Positions 48,476-58,729 of a stretch of DNA of 64,000 nt are shown piece by piece. The notes under the pieces were generated by a model that was not told where the DNA came from, searched no databases, and worked only from the letters and a program-made list of their open reading frames with translations. The stretch is from Zanthoxylum bungeanum (lineage: Eukaryota > Streptophyta > Magnoliopsida > Sapindales > Rutaceae): the NCBI GenBank assembly GCA_019454045.1, contig SKCR01041595.1, positions 16,908-80,907 on the forward strand, in the 5' to 3' direction. A program made the translations under genes and the position numbers. Within the stretch, counting starts at the first letter, position 1, and each line of letters opens with the position of its first letter.

Positions 48476-48874
48476 CTATCCCATAGTTCTCGATATCAAC
48501 AAGTAAGCGAGTTGGTGCCGGGAACTATAAAAAGGATGGTGGTGCATGAAACCGTAGACTGATTTGCCGTCCTCGGGCTAATGCTTTCATGGACACCCCA
48601 AACCGCTCCAACTTAAAACGGGTATCACAACTGCAAGCTCCAGTGCTTCTTGTGAAAAAACCACGTCGGGTCCACAATTCTGACCTATCATCCCAGTTTC
48701 TGATTCATAACCTGGTTATTCATCCCACTAGGGCATCTCTAACCAAAGGTTGATCTGAGCTAACACTGGCCAACTAATCCACTTGCTTCCGCATTTGAAG
48801 AAGTTCATATTGTGCCACCTCCGCCTGATACATGCTCTTGACACGCTTCTCGGGCTACTATTATAACAACAATG
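48476..48874. other. G interior next to 3' LTR
   Basis: No coding region or clear polypurine tract; the minus strand before the LTR reads CTATGGGATAGA. Confidence 0.5.
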
Positions 48875-49435
48875 CATTGGGGAGAAACTCTGACCTCGAG
48901 CAATTACAAGTTATTTTGACAGCAAGGGAATGAATCCTCATTATGCCATCAAATAGTAATATGACCTCGACGAGACGCAATCCAGACCCGAGCCATAATA
49001 AGTACTTGGCCACATGGGAATGCTCCCTCATTGTGCCATCAGCATACGACCATGGGGGAGAAACTCTGACCTCATGCCAATAAAGATAAAAGAGCCTCAG
49101 TGGGAAATCACCCGACCCCAAGCCATAATAAGTACTTGGCCACAAGGGAATGCTCTCTCATTATGCCATCAACATACGACCATGTGAGAGAAACTCCGAC
49201 CCTATGCCAATAAAGATAAAAGGGTCTCGGTGGGAAATCACACGACCCCGAGCCATAATAAGTACTTGGCCACAAGGGAATGCTCCCTTATTATGGCATC
49301 AGCATACGCCATGAGGGAGAAACTCCGACCCCATGCCAATAAAGATAAAAGGGCCTCGATGGGAAATCACCCGACCTCGAGCCATAATAAGTACTTGGCC
49401 ATAAGGGAATGCTCCCTCCTTGTGCTATCATCGTG
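48875..49435. repeat. About 130-bp tandem repeats in G
   Basis: Four units beginning with GAGAAACTC(T/C)GACC at 48882, 49058, 49188 and 49317. They share CATAATAAGTACTTGGCCAC and AATGCTCCCTCATTATGCC. Open frames here (for example 48861-49145) are products of the repeat. Confidence 0.88.
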
Positions 49436-49810
49436 GCTTCGGCGGAACAAATGATATCCCGAGTCAATGATTTAAGTGGTATCGACGGAACGAATGCAGC
49501 CCCGAGCCAATGGTTTAAGTGGTCTCGACAGAACGAATACAGCCTCGAGCCAATGATTTGAGTGGTCTCGGTGGAACGAATACAGCCCCGAGACAATGAT
49601 TTAAGTGGTCTCGACGAAACGAATGAAGCACCGAGCTAGTGATTTAAGTGGTCTCGGAGGAGCGAATGCAGTCCCGAGCCAATGGTTTAAGTGGTCTCGG
49701 CGGAATAAATGCAGTCCCGAGCCAATGATTTAAATGATCTCGGCGGAACAAATACAACCCCGAGCCATTGATTTAAGTGGTCTCGGTGGAACGAATGCAG
49801 CCCGAGCGAT
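49430..49810. repeat. 43-bp tandem repeats in G
   Basis: About nine units spaced 43 bp, each near AAGTGGTCTCGGCGGAACGA followed by CAGCCCCGAGCCAATGATT; markers at 49474, 49517, 49560, 49603, 49646, 49689, 49732 and 49774. Confidence 0.9.
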
Positions 49811-49974
49811 CACACACGCATAATAATAAAAAGGCGTGTACAAATAACTGTTATCTGAGAAAGAAAAATTCTTACTCATACTCCTGGGATCTATTGCCCA
49901 TCTTACAATTCTTTGAAGGTCATTTTTAGGAGAGGCTATGTTGATAACATCCTCTCAGCTCCTCAACATTCCAA

Positions 49975-50327
49975 GTGCCCGACCCGACGGCATTCGCTAT
50001 AAGCGCTGGTCGGCCTCTGCAGCCACTTGATCTATGTACTCGCTTAGATAGCCATTTTTTACCAAATTTTCCACCTGCTCCCGCAGGTCTCTACATCTGT
50101 TCGTGGCATGTCCTTTTACATTGTGGTGCAAATAATTTTCCTTCTCGATCAGGAACTTCCCCAGGTCAGGCTCAGATAAAAAACCTTTACCATAGATTTC
50201 CCGAAATTATCTGGGCTAGAGATCTGTTGAGGGGGGTGTACACTGTTCCTCCGGCAACAAGGTTGACCTGGGCAGACATCATTTTCTCATGTACTTGATT
50301 ATTCTTAGGTATCAGCCTGAACTCCTT
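49975..50327 (-). pseudogene. G: gag C-terminal region with degenerate zinc knuckle
   Basis: The minus strand reads KGHATNRCRDLREQVENLVK and NGYLSEYIDQVA, the region after a gypsy CCHC knuckle. The upstream Cys pair appears lost (HHN instead of CxxH). Frame breaks separate it from 50328. Confidence 0.65.
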
Positions 50328-51068
50328 TTACCTCGGGACCTGTCTCCTCATGTCTCTACCCACATCCCACCGATTTTTTGGCCTGAGTATCTTGGTCCTA
50401 TGGATGCCCCATCCTCGGGCAATCTTTTCCTCTTCCTCCACCAGTATAAACTTCCTTATCTGCTCCAAAGTCCCAGCATAGTCTGTTATCTCTTGTATCC
50501 TCAGGTGGGACAACAATCTCTCGACCCTGAGAGCCCATTTAAAAATTTTCAAGGCCTCATGGGACTCGTACGCCCCAACTTCTAAAACCAGGCCATGGTA
50601 CCTATCGATAAAGCTTTTCAAAGACTCGCCATCTTCTTGTTTCATCAACCTCAACGATCCTATCGTCTTCCTCGATACACACACCCCTTTAAAATGCCGC
50701 ATAAAGGATCTCCTCAATTGTTTAAAACCGCCGACACTCCCCGGGGTCAAGTTCTTGAACCACAAATTGGCCGACCCTCCCAAGGTTAAAGGGAACACCT
50801 TGCAGATGGCCTCTTTCACCATTCTCTGAATTTCCATCATCATAACAAACTTCTCAACATGAGACTTGGGGTTCGTACTGCCCTTGTAAACATCCATGGA
50901 GGGCATAGTGAATCTCATTGTAAATCTCATCGCCAAAATTTCCTCCACGAAGGGGGACGTTGTCCCCAAGTCTTGGTCACCCTTTGGTCCGTCTTTTATA
51001 TTTTCCTCCCATTTTCTCATCTCATTCCGGAACCAGCTCTTCATCCGGTCCTTGGAGCTATCATGCAC
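50328..51068 (-). CDS. Gypsy gag polyprotein of G (246 aa)
   Basis: An open frame of 246 codons with the Retrotrans_gag pattern: SPFVEEILAMRF and MDVYKGSTNPKSHVEKF, then VFPLTLGGSANLWFKNLTPG, RRSFMRHFKG and KQEDGESLKSFIDRYHG. This is the capsid-like part that packages element RNA. A second frame at 51143-51436 in another phase (Glu/Lys-rich, EKMEETIWSEKEEARKGRES) is probably its N-terminal extension, so a frameshift separates them. It keeps a long frame although pol is missing. Confidence 0.7.
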   Translation of the reverse strand: MHDSSKDRMKSWFRNEMRKWEENIKDGPKGDQDLGTTSPFVEEILAMRFTMRFTMPSMDVYKGSTNPKSHVEKFVMMMEIQRMVKEAICKVFPLTLGGSANLWFKNLTPGSVGGFKQLRRSFMRHFKGVCVSRKTIGSLRLMKQEDGESLKSFIDRYHGLVLEVGAYESHEALKIFKWALRVERLLSHLRIQEITDYAGTLEQIRKFILVEEEEKIARGWGIHRTKILRPKNRWDVGRDMRRQVPR

Positions 51069-51142
51069 ACGTCCACGGTTTCTCTCGCGCCTTCCACCTT
51101 GAGCACGATACCTTTCGTAAAAGGGAGTTTCATGTCCTTCCC

Positions 51143-51436
51143 CTAGATACCATCCCGGGTCGCTCTCTGCGAAACATGGACTATCGCTGGAAAATTCTGA
51201 TGCCTGCCCGCCTTCTTCTTCCTCCCATAACTCGTCTGTTGCCAGGCTCCAGCCACCCTCTTTCCCTTTGTTATCTCTTCTCTTCTTTGTCTGGGGCCCG
51301 CTCCCTCACTTTCACTAGTTTTCTCTTCTAATTTATCCAACTTCTCCATCATAACCTTCATAAAGGCTTGGGTTGATTCTCTCCCCTTCCGTGCTTCTTC
51401 CTTTTCACTCCAGATGGTTTCTTCCATCTTCTCCAT
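51143..51436 (-). pseudogene. G: gag N-terminal charged region
   Basis: 97-codon frame rich in Glu, Lys and Arg directly upstream of the gag core and in a different phase. Probably the coiled N-terminal part of gag, now separated by a shift near 51070-51140. Confidence 0.5.
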
Positions 51437-51517
51437 CTATTTTTTCATCGAAGACTCTGAAGATATATGGTTCCCGTCTCTTGCCATCGTCTCAATGTGT
51501 TTGCTACTTTTTGTACT

Positions 51518-51538
51518 TTCCCTAAAGACAACGCCAAC
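51518..51538 (-). promoter_or_regulatory. Candidate primer-binding site of G
   Basis: Minus strand just inside the 5' LTR reads GTTGGCGTTGTCTTTAGGGA, resembling the TGGCGCCGTCTGTGGGAA type of primer site of Tat-like gypsy elements, with changes. Confidence 0.45.
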
Positions 51539-52400
51539 TGTTGACGGCTGATTTTCGTTCCAAGGATAATTCAGGAAAACCACTCCTCGAACAATCCTCC
51601 CTCAATTGTGAATTTGTTTGGTTTGGGAACCAAAGACAAACTTGGAAAAAGACCGAATACACACAAATAAACACAAGATTTAACGTGGTTCGGCGGAATG
51701 GATCCGACCTAGGTCCACTGGCACAAGGGAAAATGAAGCTTTTATAACGTGGTCGTGTACGACCGACCTGCTTATCTCTCAAGCTCGGCTGACCAACCTC
51801 TTACAAACCCCACTCTTACACTTGAGCTTTTAGCTCTATATAACAAGTTATGTGTGGATGAATTTTGCTAACCTTTTACAATGAATTCTCAACCCCTTTA
51901 TATACTAGGGCAAATTCTACTGTTACACTATCATCGTGACGTCAGCCACGTAAATTTACCATTAATGTGATGGCTCTCTTCCCCAACTGCTCTGCTGAAA
52001 GTAACTCTGCCACCTGACATCTCTTTAAACCAAGCTACTATGCCCTCTGCCACACGCTACTTCTAGCCTGCAACCTGTCATGTCAGACCTCTTTGAGAGG
52101 TGCAAGTTCCCATATAGGGCTTATGTCATTTGATCCTAATCATACTATTATTACCACTTCGGCCAGCCCTACTAGGTCGGGAGACAGAAGCAACAACTGT
52201 CATGGCCTACTGAGCCACCAAGTCGGGTCGGCAGTCATGGACCACCTCGAGTCGGCCATGAAACACAAACAAGTCTGGTCTCTTTGTTGGGTCGGACTCC
52301 TCTGCTACCTGGGCCTGGGCCCCTTATTTAGGAAGTAAAAATCTATTTATACCATTTCTCGAGGTTCTGACTTCTTGGGGACCGAAAACCACCATCAACA
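51539..52400 (-). repeat. 5' LTR of G (862 bp)
   Basis: Plus-strand ends TGTTGACGGC and CCACCATCAACA, followed by TATTT. Near-identical to the left LTR, so insertion is comparatively young. Confidence 0.93.
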
Positions 52401-52405
52401 TATTT

Positions 52406-52777
52406 ATTTATCTATTTTATTCTATTATAATTGACCAAATTTGTTTCACTTTCCACTCCTAAACCAAAACTTAAAATCTGAAATCGATAATCTACGACGA
52501 ACATTAGTTTTAACTCCATCAACTGCTCTGTCCAGCTCAATTTCAATTCTTCGTGATGTTCCACTTTACACTCATATGTTTACCACTTCATAATCTTCTT
52601 TAGTCGTCATTATATCATCATTGTGCTTTCATTAAGCATGTGCATGCTTCCCATTTCATCATTTTGCCTTCGTCACACGCATTTTGACTTTAATCATCAT
52701 TATTTTCATAATTTGCATTATTTAAGCATGCCAAATGCCATTTATTCCACTCCCATAATCGTTATGCAATAATACTC
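52406..52777. other. Spacer between G and the MULE
   Basis: AT-rich, nothing recognised. Its last nine bases, ATAATACTC (52769-52777), are the MULE target-site duplication. Confidence 0.5.
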
Positions 52778-53112
52778 GGGAAATTTATAAAACTAACTAA
52801 AAATGATACTCATTTATCAAAATAAGCCACAACATTTGCTATTTGCATACCACAATTTTCGAAGTGTACTTCGGAAAATATGAATTTTCCGAAGTGCACA
52901 TTGAAGTTGGTGTAAACTTAAGAGATTCAAAGTCAAAACTTCGGATCTCCTAAGTTTTTAAATTTTTTTATTTTTTTTATTCAAAACTTTGGATATCCAA
53001 ACTATTACTTCGAATCTCCGAAATATTGATTCGGATCTTCGAATTATTTTTCGGATTTCCGAAGTTTGAAAAATATTTATAAAATAGGGCATTCTCCATT
53101 TTTTCTCACTAC
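52778..53112 (+). repeat. Left terminal inverted repeat of the MULE
   Basis: Pairs with 62410-62723. Both arms contain a subterminal array of the word TCGGATCTCCGAAGT in either orientation, spaced about 30 bp, likely transposase binding sites. Confidence 0.9.
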
Positions 53113-53229
53113 GATATTGATTTTGATGCTCAACGAAATAGTTAACGATTTTTATTGATACATAGATTTTGACATAAAAGTTCAAAAATATAAATAAAAA
53201 ACATCAATTTCTAATACATCAAATCTGTT

Positions 53230-53460
53230 TACATAAGTTAAAATTACTGTTGACTTGGATATTGGCTAAGATGAGTCATGCATGAACGTCTATTGTGTCA
53301 ACGTTTGCCACATCGACCGCATATGACTTGCACTATTTGTTCGCCCTGTGACGGTATTCTATTTATTTTATGTCGTCTCATCAAAATACGCTCATTTGGT
53401 TGCAATACATTCAAGTATACATTAATAATCAAAATATTAGTTTAATTATTTTTAATGTTT
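53230..53460 (-). pseudogene. MULE transposase C-terminal zinc knuckle
   Basis: The minus strand at 53280-53321 reads CGRCGKR, a stop, then HNRRSC: a CX2CX4HX4C knuckle typical of the MURA C-terminus, with one in-frame TGA. The N-terminal part is at 61380-62110, so the gene was split by the insertion between. Confidence 0.75.
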
Positions 53461-53463
53461 TTC

Positions 53464-53800
53464 CAATAAATGCGGTATCTAATTATGTCAAATAATAAAA
53501 CCAGCCATAGAGGCGGTATAAACATTAATCAATATTATTAAATTATAATTTCTATATTATAATTAATGTGAGATTGACCTACCTTATCATATTAAAAGCT
53601 TCACCTTTTACTCCAGCAGAAAGAAGTTATCTATTCATGCTTGAATGAAAACAGACAGAATTTTATTACTAAAAATAAAAAGAAAATACAAAAAAACTGA
53701 AATTAAAAACACAGGACACTCTCTTCTAAGTTTTCAGAGAAATCCTATAACAAAGCATGATTTTTACATCAAATTTGGCATGTTATTTATAGGCAAATAT
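53464..53800 (-). repeat. Athila LTR fragment 1
   Basis: Matches 60690-61005 of the right LTR almost throughout. Contains a minus-strand TATA-like CCTATAAATAAC at 53782-53793. It ends where the next LTR starts, so its upstream half is missing. Confidence 0.75.
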
Positions 53801-55145
53801 AAGGCTTTGACCGGCGTAAACACACACGTATAACGCAAGCGCACGTATCGTTCAAGTAGTATAAAAATATCGATCCCACGAGGACTTAATTCCTACTGTT
53901 GTTATTAATTATTGAATCTATTTAATTACAAATATCTAATTAAAATGAGAATGTAATTGATTGCTTGATTGATTTGGTTGATTGAAGATTTGCTAAATAA
54001 ATAAATAAAAAGATAAAAGAAAATACTAAGGAAAATACAGATAAAAAGATATAAGGTTGTGAATTCTTTTAATATCATTTAAAAGATGAAGTGATTATTT
54101 TATGTTTGTGTAATAAATCAGTTTACTAACCTGGAACACTAAATTATGTAAGAGCCTCTTCCGATGGTCAACTACAAATACCCAGTATAACCCATTGAAC
54201 CATATGTCTATGTCAACCAAATTATCTGGATTCATTAAGTTTAAGTTCCAATTATGGCTACCCCCGCCCGACAGGTATATTCCTATCCTGTAAGGAAATC
54301 TATTAAAGGGTTATCTATCCTCAAGGAAGATCGTGGGTTATTAAGTCTAAGGCTGAAACCTAAAATCCCTATGTCTAGTTCATTTTAGATTTACCATATC
54401 AATCTTATTGGTGATCAGACAACAAGAAGCATTAAGCTTAAGACTTAATAAATAAACCTTTAAATTATCCAACTATAAAATAATCCCTTATAAAATGGTG
54501 ATATTAAAAGTCATCACAACCCCTAATTAACTAACACATAACTAGGACTATAAAAATAAAATACATAAAATAAAAATACTGAAAAGTAAAATAAAATAAA
54601 ATGAAATGCTAAGGTAAAAGGAATTACTTTTACTACTACTAATTTAGATATCTCCCATAAAATAATATATAAACTTGTGTTAAATTTACCAACCGACCAG
54701 TCTGGCGGTATCCTGATTAAGTCAAATTAAGTCCAACCAGCCATTAAGGCGGAACCAAAAATAAATTTACCAACCGACCAGTTTGGCGGTATCCTTGATT
54801 AGTCAGGTTTAAAACAGATTAAAATTAAATACCAACCGACCAATATAGCGGTATTCCTTATTAAGTCAATATTTTAAATAGTTAATATATTATTTTTAAG
54901 GGAGATTAATCTAAATAGCAATAGTAGAAGAATTACCTTTCACCCTAGCTGAGGAAATTATTTCAACATGGTGAATAGTAAAAACTGTAAAAAGTAAAAA
55001 ATAAAAATTAATTTACTATTATTACAAAACGTAATTAAAATTATTTACAAAACTAAAAATAAAAAAAACTAAAAAAATAAAAATAGAAATTCTAGAGAGA
55101 GAAATTAAGAGAGAGAGAGGTGTGTTAAAAACTGAAAATTCGCGC

Positions 55146-55156
55146 CTATTTATAGC
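55146..55156 (-). promoter_or_regulatory. TATA box of the Athila LTR
   Basis: GCTATAAATAG on the minus strand, immediately downstream of the ACGT array, at the place expected for the LTR promoter. Confidence 0.65.
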
Positions 55157-55174
55157 AAAAATTTTTACTGTTCG

Positions 55175-55760
55175 CGCGTCGCGACGCCAAGGAGCTCAGC
55201 GTCGCGACGCTCGATTTGTCGACGTGGCACGCTGAGGAGACGACACGTAGCAAGGCGGCTGACTATTCACGCGACACGTGTCAAGGCGGCTAAGACTCAA
55301 TGATTGTGATGACGTCATTGATGACGTCATGCTGATGCGGCGATGACGTGGCGCTGACGTGGCGAGGCGGCTGACTGTTGACTTGTCGGCACAATAGGAT
55401 TGCGACACGTGGCGACACGTGTCATGTTGTGATTGGCTGAGGCTGACGTGGCATGTTGACTCGGTTGACCTGCTGACGTGGACGATGATGTGGCATGACA
55501 CGTGGCAAGGTTGACTCGTTGACCGCTGACATGGCTGATGACGAGGCGACACGTGTCAAGTCTGAGTGTCGGCAGCATATGATGATGACACGTGGCACGG
55601 CGCACGTTAGCAGATCGGCTGTGATTGTGACACGTGGCACGGCGCATTTTAGCAAAGTCAAAACTTCTTCAAATGGTTGACCGTTGACCAGGCGCATGTT
55701 AGCAAATCCGGCTCACGCTGGGCGTCGCGGCGCGCTGTGCTTAAGCGTCGCGACGCGTAG
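55175..55760. promoter_or_regulatory. Dense ACGT / G-box / W-box array in the Athila LTR
   Basis: Between 55205 and 55650 about sixteen ACGT cores occur, among them seven CACGTG G-boxes (for example GACACGTGGCA and GACACGTGTCA), several TGACGTGGC and two TGACGTCA sites, plus TTGACC/TTGACT W-box cores. The array is bounded by GCGTCGCGACGC palindromes at 55170-55212 and 55743-55756. Such sites bind plant bZIP, bHLH and WRKY factors. Open frames crossing it (55196-55697) result from its base composition. Confidence 0.8.
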
Positions 55761-56501
55761 AAGACGAAAATATCCCTTTTGACGCATGTTTGTCCGGTTT
55801 TGCCCCAAATTGCCTCCAGTGCTGTCCAAACTTTATTTATCTGCAAGATAACAATAAAACACATCAAAATGTTCACAAAACTCAAGAAACTATACAAAAT
55901 ATTAAGTTAAATGAGTGGGAAATAGTGATATAAATACCACTCATCAGGCTTCCACCAATTTCTCCACCAAACATGACACCAAATCCTCCACCAAACATGC
56001 ATGTTTGGTGGAAGTTTGACAATTGTAAATTGTCATTTTCTAATTTTTTGTTTTTGTTTTTGATAATGACTTTAATAATTACACATAACACACTTTAGAT
56101 TTTTATCAATTTCGGTCTGGAAAACCTCAGAATTCGAAATTCTTATGAACATCAAAGTTGTAGATATTTAAGTCTTCTTTCATCTGGAACTTGAATCACC
56201 TCAATTCGATGTCGGAGTAAAAGGTTATGGCGAAAATATGAAAATTGCACAAAGTTGAAATTTCCGAAATTGTACTTCGTTAGAATGTCATTTCAAGTTT
56301 CCAACCTCCAAAATTCAAATGTCAAGTCCAATCTTTTTACCTTCTTTGTTCCACATTTCATTCTGGTTGATTCCATTGAGTCCCGAATTTATTTTATCTA
56401 TAAAATAAACAAAAACACATCAAAACATTCCTAAAACTCGAGAAACTATACAAAATATTAAGTAAAAATGCGGTAAATATTGATATATTTTCCGCTCATC
56501 A

Positions 56502-56514
56502 CACCCCAAAACTT
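56502..56514 (-). promoter_or_regulatory. Polypurine tract of the Athila element
   Basis: The minus strand reads AAGTTTTGGGGTG directly before the LTR start TGATGAGCGG. Confidence 0.75.
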
Positions 56515-57793
56515 AACATTTTGCTAGTCCTCGAGCAAAACAACAAAACAAAATGAAATAAACAACTTTAAAATAAATTAACCTAAGCCACTTTCGTAAG
56601 GATCGTTGTTGCATTTAGCATATGCAACAAGCCTTTAAACCCATAGGTGTCCCTAGTGGACGAGTTATAGTCTCGTGAGGGCTTACAGCGACGATACCCA
56701 CAAACGTCAATCAAATGTACAGTAAATCACACAAATAAAATAAAAAGATAAACAATATAAACGAGTTAAAAATAAAAGAAATTATTATCCAAGTTAATAG
56801 TTATTTTCTTTCTTTCTAAATTACCAAATAAGTAAATTCTCCTATACTTTTTACCATTCTCCATATACACAACTAACAAAGTATTAATCAATTCATTGTA
56901 TCCACAATAATAATAAGTGTAGTTGAAAAATATAGTAATATTTTTGTCCTAAAGTTATATTGGAATTCATACCTTTTTGGCAATGAATTTTTTTTTTTTA
57001 ACAAATAACATCTTCAATCCTTGTAACGAGCTTTGGGCCAGTGACTCCCAAACAGTTGACTTTAGGGCACTAGGTGTTAAGACACCCATATAGACTTAAT
57101 TTCTCGGATCTCAGATGTTAAAAGTTCTACCGTTTGACGCAAACAATCACTGCTTACTGAGGCAAGACGTCCGGTTACTAAGTAGAAACTTTATTATTAT
57201 TAACCCGGCTCTACCATTTGACGCGAACAATCACTGCTTACTGAGGCAAGATGTACAGTTACTAAGTAAGAGCGAGATTAATTATTTATATACACACAAC
57301 AATATTTTTTTTATTCTATCACTTTTAGGTGCTATTTCCAATAAACCAGAGCACTGAATATTATAAAAATTTTCACTTACAACCCATGTTCGTATGTTAC
57401 CATGTATGTTGATAGTACCTGTCAAATGAGCATATGAAGATCAAATTTAATCAATATTATGGAGAATTCACGAATTTAAATAATTCAAAATAAAATAAAT
57501 AAATATTAACTTGTTACGAATCAAACTTAGATACGTCTCAGGAGTGGGAACTTCTTACTCAGCTATCTCAAGACACAATTCCACTTGGTTAGTAAAGTTA
57601 AAAACATAAAAATCAAAATTTTTTTTTGCATCAATAAAACAAAGAAAAAATAACACACATAAAAAAATAAAAACAAGATACCAGTCAAATATCCCCTCCC
57701 CAAACCTAATTGAGACATTGTCCCCAATGTCTTAAAAAAAAGAGTTTAGAATATGGTACCTGGTTAGCGTGAAATTGTCAATTATATCTACAT
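56515..57793. other. Athila 3' interior between LOG and the LTR
   Basis: Non-coding. The block GTTTGACGC(A/G)AACAATCACTGC is present twice, about 83 bp apart (57132 and 57217). The conserved Athila sequence CCCCTCCCCAAACCTAATTG followed by ATTGTCCCCAATGTC lies at 57694-57732. Confidence 0.6.
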
Positions 57794-58459
57794 CTAAAAA
57801 GAAAAATAAAGGTTAAGATCCAGATTTATCTTACTCTTCTTACCATGATCATCATCAGACCAGTTCAACTTGGAAATGATATGGTCAATATTTAGTTCAA
57901 ACATCAAGAGTTGGTTAATTAAAGTACTGGTTGCTCTAGCAGTGCATATGATATCTTTTATGGGTTTTGAAAGGAACACATTTCTTCTGGCATCTTCAAG
58001 AAACACAAAAAGAAAGTCAAAGAATCCATCAATATTAAACAGTCCAATTGGTTTCTGATGTATGTTCAAGTTCGCCCAAGATAGCACTGTGAAAATTTCC
58101 TCCATTGTGCCCAAGCCACCTGGCAAAGCAATAAAAGCGTCAACACGATTAATCATTTCAACAAGTCGTTCGGACATACCTGGCACAATGCATTCCTCTC
58201 CATTTGATTGTTCGATAAGATTTGCGTCCACCAAAGGTTTTTGGATGATTCCCAAAACTTGACTACCTCCTTCTTGTACGACCCTTGAAACGTATCCCAT
58301 TAGTCCAAGATTGCCACCGCCATATACTAAGTGTATATTTCTCTCTGCCATGACTCTACCCAATTCTTTTGCTACCTTAACAAATTCTGGTTTAGATCTA
58401 GAACTATTTTCATAGAACACACAGATGTTAACGACTCGTCTTCTTGAAGTTGCTTCCAT
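57794..58459 (-). CDS. LOG: LOG-type cytokinin riboside 5'-monophosphate phosphoribohydrolase
   Basis: LOG enzymes release active cytokinin bases from their riboside 5'-monophosphates, mainly in cytosol and nucleus. The 221-codon frame is uninterrupted and full length for the family (about 210-220). It has YGGGNLGLMG (46-55), the key Arg at 98 in MSERLVEM, and the signature PGGLGTMEE (113-121) with the catalytic-type Glu, followed by WANLNIHQKPIGLFNIDGFF. Unusual points: the normal CVFCGSS near the N-terminus is CVFYENSS, and the C-terminus has an added LDLNL (213-217). Known plant LOG genes have several introns; this one has none. It lies between Athila integrase and 3' LTR, in the element's orientation, yet has its own TATA box. 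The family call is firm. Enzyme activity is inferred, and the Gly-Ser loop change could reduce it. Confidence 0.9.
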   Translation of the reverse strand: MEATSRRRVVNICVFYENSSRSKPEFVKVAKELGRVMAERNIHLVYGGGNLGLMGYVSRVVQEGGSQVLGIIQKPLVDANLIEQSNGEECIVPGMSERLVEMINRVDAFIALPGGLGTMEEIFTVLSWANLNIHQKPIGLFNIDGFFDFLFVFLEDARRNVFLSKPIKDIICTARATSTLINQLLMFELNIDHIISKLNWSDDDHGKKSKINLDLNLYFSF

Positions 58460-58510
58460 TTTTTTTATTCTCTCTAATATGGATGTGTTGAACAGAGCAA
58501 TGTCGAGCTG

Positions 58511-58518
58511 AATTTATA
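58511..58518 (-). promoter_or_regulatory. TATA box of the LOG gene
   Basis: TATAAATT on the minus strand, 52-59 bp before the ATG at 58459. A start of transcription near 58485 would give a short 5' UTR. Its presence suggests that flanking genomic DNA, not only a messenger copy, was captured. Confidence 0.5.
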
Positions 58519-58729
58519 GATCCTGAAAAAGAGTGAGTAATAATTGCACTAGTACCTGCCAAATAACAATTATTAGTTGAACAGTAAAATAAATCGTGAA
58601 AGTCAAAGAGTCTGGATCTTGTCGGCGAAAATAAAAGAAAACAACAAAACACATCACAATTATTAGTTAAAGACAAAGAAATTAAAACAAAAATATTAAC
58701 AAGGAGTCGTGATTATGGATCACATCTTA

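Larger units (their letters stand above)
47616..52400 (-). mobile_element. Non-autonomous Ty3/gypsy element G (gag only)
   Basis: LTRs 47616-48475 and 51539-52400 have ends TGTTGACG and CCATCAACA and a perfect 5-bp duplication TATTT (47611-47615, 52401-52405). The 3.06 kb interior holds a gag on the minus strand, then two tandem-repeat arrays. No protease, RT, RNase H or integrase motif is visible, so it must have depended on a partner. The gag type and the repeats beyond it suggest the Tat-like branch. Confidence 0.9.
53808..56501 (-). repeat. Athila 3' LTR (about 2.7 kb)
   Basis: The minus-strand start TGATGAGCGGAAAATATATC is preceded by the polypurine tract AAGTTTTGGGGTG. The other end is set at TGACCGGCG (53808), with uncertainty. 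It contains a GC-rich ACGT array (55175-55760), a TATA box (55146-55156) and repeats of ACCGACCAGTCTGGCGGTAT at 54690-54870. Positions 54395-54870 match 60255-60660, and 56222-56501 match 61010-61291. Confidence 0.75.

Noticed and set aside
48875..49810. Possible CRISPR-like array because of regular 43-bp spacing
   Set aside because: Whole units repeat without unique spacers, and the array lies inside a plant gypsy element.
50859..51331. Plus-strand frames of 95-123 codons
   Set aside because: Antisense shadows of the gypsy gag of element G.
55196..55697. Overlapping Ser/Thr/His-rich minus-strand frames of 91-118 codons
   Set aside because: They result from GC-rich ACGT repeats without stops; low-complexity composition and several overlapping phases.
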